NCBI RefSeq assembly: GCF_010183535.1
Contig: NC_071331.1
Span: 6,634,001-6,698,000 of the forward strand
DNA from: Caenorhabditis remanei
Taxonomy: Eukaryota; Nematoda; Chromadorea; Rhabditida; Rhabditidae
Direction: 5' to 3'
DNA length: 64,000 bases
In this document: piece after piece, positions 56,472 to 64,000 of the stretch
How positions within the stretch are numbered: the first letter of the stretch is position 1
How the letters are laid out: each line of letters starts with the position of its first letter
The notes under the pieces: model-generated
Told to the model about the DNA's origin: nothing
Databases searched by the model: none
The model's input: the letters and a program-made list of their open reading frames with translations, nothing else
Position numbers and translations under genes: made by a program

Positions 56472-58065
56472 TCTTTACTAATAATATTCAGCAGATCCGT
56501 TTGTCTGTACCTTTGTCGCCGACTCTAGCTCCCTCTGTACTGAACCGTTTTAAATGAAGCTTACACAGATCGATTGGAAATTTGTCCCTGATGATGCCCG
56601 TCTATTTTTTTAGTCAGAATAGTTCTAAATTAGGTTACCACGTGAAAAAAACGTGGTTTTTAAGCCTTTCATTGGCTTTTATTTCCGAAATAGGGAAATA
56701 GGAGTTCACGGGGAAAAAAGTTATAGAACTTTTTCATTCTACAAAAGACTTCATTTCTTCAAATTTTTAAAGGTTTTGAAAAGTTTGTACTAAAAATCTC
56801 GGGTCAGATGTGAACGAGGCGAGTCAGATGTTGAAGTAGAGGTTAGATAATATTCAACAGATCTGTTTGCACTTTCAGAAGGTGATTGTTATCCTGCCAA
56901 AAATCCGAAAAATTCCAGAAACTTCTTGACACAAATGAAGTCTGTCAGGATCAGAAGTACATAATTTTCTGATGGTTAAGACGTAGTAGTAGATGATCTG
57001 ATGATCTTGGGAGATGATTGATTTGTGCATCGTGAAGGACGCGTTTCAACTTGATCTGTCTATGTTTCCTTATAAATTTTTGTCAGCTTTTATGAAACGC
57101 TTTTAGGTAAAAATGGGAAGGATCGAAATAATAGATTGAATAAAATGGTTCTTTAACTTTTGAACTTAGAAATATGTAAAATAGTTTTACTTTCGAAGTA
57201 TTCCAGAGAAGAGAGGCCGCATCGCCGCCGAACAGTGAAACATTTAGAAAGCAGAACTTTTTGGATCAAACCAAACTAAGAAGAAGATTTCCGTGTATAT
57301 GAAAAAAATCTTGAACGAATTTGGGGGAGGGAGACGGCATCGCCGCCGATAAGTCAAAAACTTCAAAAGAATAGTTTAACCGAACTTTTGAAGATGTGAA
57401 TAGGAAATGCTCCAAATTCCTAAGCTTCAGTAAAAGCATATTCGAATGGGGAGAAACATAGTTGACCAAATTTCAGCAAAATGATTTAGGTAAAGGTTTC
57501 ACAGTCTCAAGCCGAAAAAAACCGTGAAGAACTCCCAGAAGCTTACTAGGAGTATACTGAATGAAAGAATATCATCACGGCAAACTTCTTACAACTGCGC
57601 TCTACCGCAACCAAAGAAAATAGTGTGCGAAATTGAGAGACTCAGAGAAAAAAAAAGTTTCAAAGGGATTTCGGTGCATCACAGTTGCAAGTGCTGTGCC
57701 GAGCTAATACTACTCAAGAGGTAATTCTGATTTGTGATCACAGATGTCGAAACTTAAAATTGATAATTGAAAGATCACTCGATTCTTGAAGAGCAAGTTT
57801 AACTGTTCACTACCAGGCGGAGAAAAAGTTGAAATGGCGGAAGGCGGAAACCATAAAGCGGAAGGCGGAAGGCGGAATTCCTCTCAACTCTGTTAGTTAA
57901 CAAAAACTACTGACAGGTGGAGAAGTTATACAATCCAGGAGTAGCAGAGAATTCTGAGACCTCGATAGACTAAAACATTTGAGAAGCGCCGCAGGCGCTG
58001 TAACACCCAGAATGGTGGTGTAGAGAAGGAGGTTGAGCAGCCGTTAGGCTGCGTTAACCGACTGG
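56472..58065 (+). mobile_element. Helitron H3, nonautonomous, 1594 bp
   Basis: It begins TCTTTACTAATAATATTCAG and ends ...ACCGACTGG. Removing it joins 'aaattaacaa' to 'tataatacaatgg', which is exactly the uninterrupted channel exon sequence in copies B and E, so both termini are certain. The 3' stem is GCAGCC-GTTA-GGCTGC (58037-58052), differing from H1/H2 by paired changes. The upstream GCGCC-GCA-GGCGC hairpin is at 57986-57998. It has two variant GGCGGC-type hairpins (57215, 57335) and GGCGGAA tandem repeats near 57835-57885. No protein remnant was seen. Confidence 0.97.
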
Positions 58066-58663
58066 TATAATACAATGGTTTCCGTCTAACAACTAGAACA
58101 GCTTCCAGTAGAACCCATGGCTCGGGACAACACACGAACTTCTCCTCGACTCGTTTTATATTGAAACTGACGACAACCCATTCTTCATTTGGAAGGAAAT
58201 TGTCCATATTCACAGATTCATATTCTGGTTCGTAGTTGATATCAGATTTAGATGATGTCCAGGAAGATATGGTTAGTTTACATGCTTGTTGATCGTAAGG
58301 GAAGAATCTGAAAATGTTTTACTGTTTCTAAAAGTTATTATCAAAACCACAATGCTGAAGATTACTAGTGTCGCGCATGCTATTGCTGCAAAATAAGCCT
58401 ACCTGATATCCAACAGACAACTAGTTCTGTACAATGCGGGATACATAAACTTCACTTCTGCTCCCTTTTCTCCTTTCCAGTAGTTCGTTGTCACCACCAC
58501 ATTTATGTATCGTTCTGTCTCTTCTCGATTCATTACCACACTGGAAGAATAAAGTTTTGATTTTCTCGAATCAATTTCAAACAAAATTAAGTCAACATTT
58601 TCCGTTTTGACGTTTTTTTATTTCTGAATTTTGTTTTCTGATTCATTGGACGTTGTTTTATAG

Positions 58664-59030
58664 CAGACTTGCAACGGGCCGGGCCGGGCCGGGCCGGGCC
58701 GGGCCGGAATGAAAATTTCCAGGGCCCGGCCCGGCCCGGCCCGGCCCGGCCCGGTCGGCCCGGAAGTTCAGTACTGAAAAAAATTCAAATTTTTTTTTCG
58801 AAAATTTCCCGATTTTTTTTGAAAAATATTTTTTAAAAACAATTTTTTGTAGGCTTCGAAGGTTTTTGAAAAATATACTTGAGGAAAAATATGAAAAATT
58901 TTCAGAAAATAAATTTTTGGACAAAAAATTGTAGTGAAAAAAGTTCAAAAATTCAAATCCGGGCCGACCGGGCCGGGCCGGGCCGGAGCTTTCTCGGCCC
59001 GGCGGGCCGGCCCGGAATCTTGCAAGTCTG
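58664..59030. mobile_element. GC-hairpin hAT-like element, copy 3 (367 bp)
   Basis: Ends are CAGACTTGCAACGGGCC and an inverted CTTGCAAGTCTG. A perfect 8-bp duplication TTTTATAG flanks it (58656-58663, 59031-59038). Both ends carry opposed (GGGCC)n and (GGCCC)n arrays. The internal 'gttcagtactgaaaa' and 'caaatccgggccgaccgggcc' segments are shared with copy 1. It interrupts an intron of channel copy D. Confidence 0.95.
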
Positions 59031-59354
59031 TTTTATAGGTTCTAGCGTATGATATTTTACTTGTCAGTATTTCCACAATTGAAAAAAAATCCCCCACCTG
59101 TTATAGAGATAAGCATCCGGTAACCATATTGCGCCAAATGGCAGTATGGTTGTATTGATAATCCCATAGAGATAAGGATTCCATCACAGAAAATCATCAT
59201 TCCATTTCTGAATCGCCCAAACGTTCAAGTCGACATTTTGCTGTTTTTCGTTCTGGAAAAAGTTTTTCCGTGGTGGTAAAGAATTAATGTCATAATTATA
59301 CTGAACTCACAAAAAAAGAAAAGATGAAAAAAAGCAGAGAACTTTTATAAAAGT

Positions 59355-59862
59355 TTGCCAAGACAGCAGTGCGATGCGTACGCTCGGGGAGACGCGCTCC
59401 GTCGCACAACGGTTAGAACCAAGAGACACGGTACCAAAAAAGATATTGTTGAGTGCCAACAATTTTTCGTTTGTTTGTCAAATCTATAATATAAACCGCG
59501 ACGCTCACGCAACGCAACTCGGAAAATTCAAATCAGTTGCGTACCCTACGCCTCCCACTGATGTGTTCCCGTAAAACTCACTAACTGACCCTGTGTACAC
59601 TGTGGCCCGACACTTCACGGGTTTGTGTAGCAGTGTCGCACTCTCTCATTTTCTAGTGTCCTTTTTTTGGCCTTGTGTGGTCTGCCATAAATAAAGGACA
59701 ATCAATAATTTTAGGGTTTTTGATTGAAAAAGTTTTTAAAGTATCTTTCTGTTTCATAATTTCTTAAAACCGTATATTTTATCACTACTTTTGTTTTATA
59801 CTTAACCAAATTTCGTCTTGACTTATAATTGTTTCGTAATTTTCAGACTACGAACTTCGCAA
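59355..59862 (+). promoter_or_regulatory. Conserved upstream block of the small gene family (s7 copy)
   Basis: Carries 'gacgcgctccgtcgcacaac', 'tgtggcccgacacttcacgg', 'ctctctcattttctagtgtc', 'gccataaataaaggacaatc' and a terminal ATTTTCAG acceptor 18 nt before the s7 ATG. Same order as the s5 block. Confidence 0.55.
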
Positions 59863-59863
59863 C

Positions 59864-60377
59864 ATGACCAAGTTCTTGGCTGGAAGGAATGAACCGAAAC
59901 CCACCAAGGTTCAGAGAAAAGAGCCAAATGGTCTGAAATTTCGGCCAAAAAACTCCTCAAGCAAGAGTCTGAAGGTATGGAAAAATGAACCAACCATTCA
60001 AATTGGATCAGAGAAACTAATGAAATACGCAAAGGAGCTTGTGGTATGTGTTGTTTTTCATGGTAGAGAAGCTTTTTTAGTTCATAACGATTAATCCTTA
60101 AATTCCTTTTCAGAAATCTCATCCAGAATTGAGTATCGATCAAGCACTCGCCATCGAAAAGCAACGTGAACATGACAGGAAGAGACGAGCTGAGGAAATG
60201 GTGGTTGATCCGTACAAGAGTTGTCGGATCGAAGAATATTTCGAGATCTACATGAAAGAAGCTGATGGTATTAAGAATGAGGAAATGAAGGAGAATTGGA
60301 AAGAAGAGGAGTATCACATCAAGGAAATTGTTGAAGATATGGAGGAAATGATGATCAACAACAAAGAAAACTTCTAG
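59864..60377 (+). CDS. Small two-exon family member s7, 147 aa
   Basis: Exon 1 is 59864-60043, with donor GTATGT. Exon 2 is 60114-60377, with acceptor CCTTTTCAG and stop TAG. The first 20 residues (MTKFLAGRNEPKPTKVQRKE) are identical to s5. The helix is EKLMKYAKELV, then KSHPELSIDQALAIEKQREH, DRKRRAEEMVVDPYKSCRIE and an acidic C-terminus (EIVEDMEEMMINNKENF). Exon lengths equal those of s5 exactly. It lies between channel copies D and E on the opposite strand. It has intact splice sites, start and stop and is a good candidate for an expressed gene. No known domain was recognised. Confidence 0.78.
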
Positions 60378-61512
60378 TGGTACTCAAAAGCAAAACACAT
60401 TTGTTTGATACCACATAAACCGTATTACTGTTTTAGGTCAAAATCGAAAATCGTAAGCTTGTCCACCACTGCTCATCATCCTTCAATGTTTCATGCTCTT
60501 CCCAATTTCCTCCGGTCTTCAAAATTTTAATCCCTTTTTCCCAGTTCGCCCAACCAGTATATTTTCATTAATAGAATGTTTCCTTTTGATGATATATCCG
60601 GTTACTTTTACGTTTCGATTGTTAAGCATACGGTTTGGTCTTGTTGGAGTTCTATCTATTCTCCTACATTCCTAGCAGAATCTTCATGAATTGAGAATCC
60701 ATTCTGTCTAGCTATATATTGAAGATAATATTTATTGTTATATTCTCATAGCTAAGAAAACTCGTCAGCACTCATTTTCAACTTTCTTCTTTTATCACTA
60801 TTTTCATTATCATAATATTTTTTTTATTTTCAATTGTTGATTGGTGGGTGTGTTTTTTGATTTGCCTAATTGTTCTTCGTTCAGTGATTGTATAAAGATT
60901 GAACGTATAACACATATGATAATAAATTTGTATTGGTTATTCCGTGAATACTGCTTCACTGTTTCACGTACTGAATATTTTGTTCGGTTAAAAACGAGGA
61001 AATTAGTAGGTTCGAAGTATAATAAAAAAACGGACTACATACAAAGAATCGATTGACAGCTTACTTGTTCACTGAGTATTTTTTGACTGACAATGAGAAA
61101 GTATACATCAGTTTGCTATAATGATAAATTTTGCTACAAACCGAAAAAGGGAACAATGAAAATAAAAAACCCCGCTCCCTCTCATTATTGTAATTAGTTA
61201 TAAGTTGAATCAATCATCATTGAAAATTCAAGCAAATTAGCTTTCCTGGAGTAATTATTCAAGTATTATTTGAAACCGAAATTAATGTAAATGTATCAGC
61301 TTTGTTAAAAAAAAAAGTATGATGAGCTATGAAAATATACACTAAATAGGTTTGTGCTTTAACTTCACGCGCACAGAAATTTTTCAGCAACACGAACTAT
61401 TATTTTTACTATACGGAAAAACCAAATGTCCAAATGAGAATGTACCCATAATGTATCAGCCATACAAATCAACATATTGAAACATTGAAAGAAATCACAC
61501 AAAAGTTTATTT
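60378..61512. other. 3' flank of s7, noncoding
   Basis: Shares 'gtccaccactgctcatcatcc' and following blocks with the flanks of s5 and of the lost gene near 44.8 kb. No exon is supported before the orphan exon at 61513. Confidence 0.6.
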
Positions 61513-61575
61513 TCAGCTCCCATCGTTATGCTCAGCAATGGTTCCATAGACAAGCCAGTGGATTATTTTGAGATC
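61513..61575 (-). CDS. Orphan conserved 20-residue terminal exon, copy E
   Basis: Encodes the identical 20 residues as copies A-C. Five codons differ from copy A, all at the third position and all synonymous (Thr, Glu, His, Asn, Gly). It has a TTTTCAG acceptor and TGA stop and lies 478 nt past the channel copy E stop codon. This is the strongest single piece of evidence that the exon is translated. Confidence 0.55.
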   Translation of the reverse strand, partial: DLKIIHWLVYGTIAEHNDGS

Positions 61576-62053
61576 CTGAAAATATGGATTTGTGTTTCAT
61601 TATTTTGATATACATAATACTTGACTTTTAATTGGAATATTCTACGACTTATTTCGAAAATGAACTTTACAAGGACATGGTAGCTAGACTCACGAAACAA
61701 AGGGGATCTAATTAATCAAACTCATTTCCACCCGACAAAATTTTCTACTGAATTTTTATACAAGTTACCACAACGACTTCAACTCACAATCACTTGTTCT
61801 CAATGACACTTTATTTTGTTATTAATATAAATTGAAAAGTGAATACAGACAAGAAAACAAGCATCAGCAGTAGCAATCAAAGCATTTCAAAGGGAATAAA
61901 AGAAGCACACAAAACGTTGGACAAGTACAAAAAAGATGTTATCAACTAGAGAAACGAGAGGGATCGGGGAGTAATGAAACGAACGAAAAATGGTTTAAAG
62001 AAGCGACACTTGGACAGGACGAATTGAAATAAGGGATGTGTGTGTTGTGAGGA

Positions 62054-64000
62054 TTAGAACTCCTTAGCGGCAAGCTCGTATGACAAATGCATAGCTTCTC
62101 CTACCAGGATCATGACTGATGTCACAGTGAATACGACCAATGAGAAGACGATTAGAAGGACACGGTCCAGCACCGAGGCCAGGTATTCCCACTCCAGGGC
62201 GTATCTGAAATTTAGGGTGTTTTGTAGTGGTGATTACTAAACTATGAAATCTATGAATTTTTTAAATTAAGTTGTTTCCGAAACTACAAAAAAATGAGTC
62301 AATTTAGTAACAATAAATTCATTAATTAAAGTTAATTTTTTTTGTTTTACAACCTTAATAAGAAACGGTATCAAATCATCATCCTTAGTCATCATCACAG
62401 TATCTCCCGAAATGAAAGTTAATTTTTCCCTTTTCATAGTCGTAACAAGAAACGGTATCCAACTATGTGCTCACTAGTATTCGTTTTTTTTTTTCGATAT
62501 CTCAGTTCATCTTCATCTAACACTAATTCATTGGCAACCGGAAATCGATCTACAGAAATAATCTCACCTCCTCTTCAACTTGCTCTCCAGAATAGTTGAA
62601 TCCCCTGTCACTGAAAACGCTGAAATTGCAGATGCACTGAGCATCAGAGGACCAGGTTCCCCGTGTGGGACTGATATGGCTGATGGCACTTTCTTACGAC
62701 CGGCTTGTCGGAGTTGTCCACGTTCACCGCCGCCGCAATCTGAAAATTAAAAATGGCATGAGAAGATCGAACAAGCAGTTATTTGAAACAGAGGATCGAA
62801 CAAGCAGTTGTGAAAAATAATTTGCACATTCAAGCCTGTCAGAAACAGTACTCACTTTTCACTCCATTCTGTTTATTCGAATTAATTTTCTTGACGAGTC
62901 GCCTCCAATTTCTTCTCGCTGCTTCTCGTTTCATATCATCCATACTTCTGAAACATGTAAGAAAATGACATGACCAAACTACTAGAAAACAAAAAATATA
63001 AATACTGAGAATGATGTATGTGTACTGTTTCAAAGACATGATTTGTAAGTGGCATACTTTTGAATACTGGTCTTGATACTTCAGCCGCATTATAACAAAT
63101 TAGTTTACGTTTCGATTGCAACTAACATTAAAACTTGTCAGCCATCTGAAACAGTTTCCTCTTCACTCACATATAGCTCCTTGCACTAATCGGAGCAGCC
63201 AACGGAGCTCTCCCACTTCCACTATTCGATTTCAGAAGATTCAAACCAGAAGACGATGACGTCACTTTTGGCATCTTCTGATTCTTCATCTCCACCCTTT
63301 TCGCCTTCATTTTATCCTTCTTCCCAAATGTCACTCCTGTCTCATTCCACAGCTCCAAAAGCATTGTTGGAGGACGCATTCGGAGCCACTGAGCGATCTA
63401 AAGATAAGAATGGAATCCCGTCAAAAAAGTTAAGACCTACCCTCCCAAAAAATATGTATGATACAATAGGAGACACTGGCTTTGCGTACATCTTTTGCAG
63501 GTGAACATTTAGAATGAACGCTGTGAAGAGTGTTCCAATGAATATGATGAATATTATAGAAAGATAGAATATTCCAAAGAGAGGAACGAAATCAGATGAC
63601 GTCGGCATTTGTTCAGAGACCATCATCATCAGGATGGACATGGCAAGGAGGGAATCGATTCCAAGAGACAGCTTTTCTCGTCTGAAAAATTCATTTGATA
63701 GCATTAACTCTATTTCTCTATTTATTTAAATTTCTCTATTCATTTTGATATATTACCCCCTTGACCCTTACACGTATTTTTGCATAGATCAGTGGATCAT
63801 TGAAATAAATTATAATCTTCAGTTTCTAACATTTTCCAAAAACAGTAATTTAGAGAATAATTCAATAAATCGAAGTTATGTCCAACTCACCTCTCAGAAC
63901 TGGTAGAAGCAGCAGTGAAGAATCCAGTAACAGCGACCAACGTGATAACAGAAGTGGGTATAACCAAATTAACAATATAATACAATGGTTTCCGTCTAAC
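62054..64000 (-). CDS. Nicotinic-like Cys-loop channel subunit, copy E (partial, intact)
   Basis: Visible exons in gene order: 63891-64000 (runs off the edge; pre-M1 and M1, LVIPTSVITLVAVTGFFTAA), 63441-63681 (M2 SLGIDSLLAMSILMMMV and M3), 63171-63397 (basic loop), 62856-62947, 62568-62739 and 62054-62204 (M4, ending SYELAAKEF). All exon lengths are the undamaged ones (241, 227, 92, 172, 151 nt), splice sites are canonical and the frame is open throughout. It encodes a pentameric ligand-gated channel subunit for the cell membrane. By the CCPEPW pair in its paralogues it is an alpha-type nicotinic-like subunit. The ligand-binding exons lie beyond the window. It may be the functional parent of copies A-D. 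Confidence 0.93.

Larger units (their letters stand above)
54341..59257 (-). pseudogene. Nicotinic-like channel subunit, copy D (shredded pseudogene)
   Basis: Recognisable pieces in gene order: 59098-59257, 58405-58541, 58066-58309 continued at 56400-56471 (ligand-binding/M1 exon split by Helitron H3), 55878-56015 (M2 part), 55808-55877 (end of the M3-M4 loop), 55433-55498, about 55041-55204 and 54341-54491 (M4, intact). Lesions: a GC-hairpin element and a Helitron within the gene, deletion from M3 to the M3-M4 loop, a shortened MDDMK exon, a deletion in the next exon, and loss of the first ligand-binding exon. A solo LTR and two MITE copies occupy introns. The 58066-58309 part still encodes the CCPEPW pair. 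Confidence 0.92.

Overview
The window looks like nuclear DNA of a nematode, most probably a Caenorhabditis species other than C. elegans. Reasons: AT-rich sequence, short introns with GTAAGT/GTGAGT donors and TTTTCAG acceptors, SL-type acceptors just before start codons, a worm-type nicotinic receptor gene, and many Helitron, hAT-like, mariner and LTR remnants. The species call is inference. No single-copy housekeeping gene was recognised. The region is a gene-poor, repeat-rich tandem array.

Layout. 1-3300: a tandem duplication with an inserted GC-hairpin element, then one weak ORF. 3647-4547: a long-arm palindromic transposon. 4595-6675: two spliced genes of unknown function. 7140-10281: a large inverted repeat with a low-confidence ORF pair, then two diverged LTR-like units on either side of a tRNA-Gly(GCC) sequence with a genomic CCA. 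10767-33886: four plus-strand members (s1-s4) of a small two-exon gene family, each with duplicated flanks, cut by a Tc1-type MITE, a hAT-like MITE, a dead mariner, GC-hairpin elements and a foldback. 34145-64000: five minus-strand copies (A-E) of an alpha-type nicotinic-like Cys-loop channel gene, interleaved with three more family members (s5-s7).

The small family (s1-s7) has a Lys/Arg-rich first exon and a Glu/Asp-rich second exon. A conserved motif crosses the splice junction: an LxxxAxxLV helix followed by SHPELSxxxALxIExQR. I do not recognise it as a named family. s1, s2, s3, s5 and s7 look open, s4 has a disrupted start codon, and s6 is a truncated pseudogene.

Channel copies A, B, C and D carry independent lesions: frameshifts, a lost splice donor, loss of the loop C vicinal cysteines, truncation and insertions. 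A and B both begin at the same internal exon without signal-peptide sequence. Only copy E, which runs off the right edge, is intact where visible. A separate 20-residue exon downstream of four copies differs only at synonymous sites and is unexplained.

Because the array holds many near-identical paralogues, several insertions can be compared with an empty site inside the window. This fixes the ends of three Helitrons (TC...CTGG, inserted between A and T), several hAT-like elements with 8-bp target duplications, and a solo LTR. The most notable structures are the (GGGCC)n-hairpin hAT-like family, compensatory changes in the Helitron 3' hairpin, foldbacks whose arms are made of short tandem motifs, and the LTR/tRNA/LTR arrangement.
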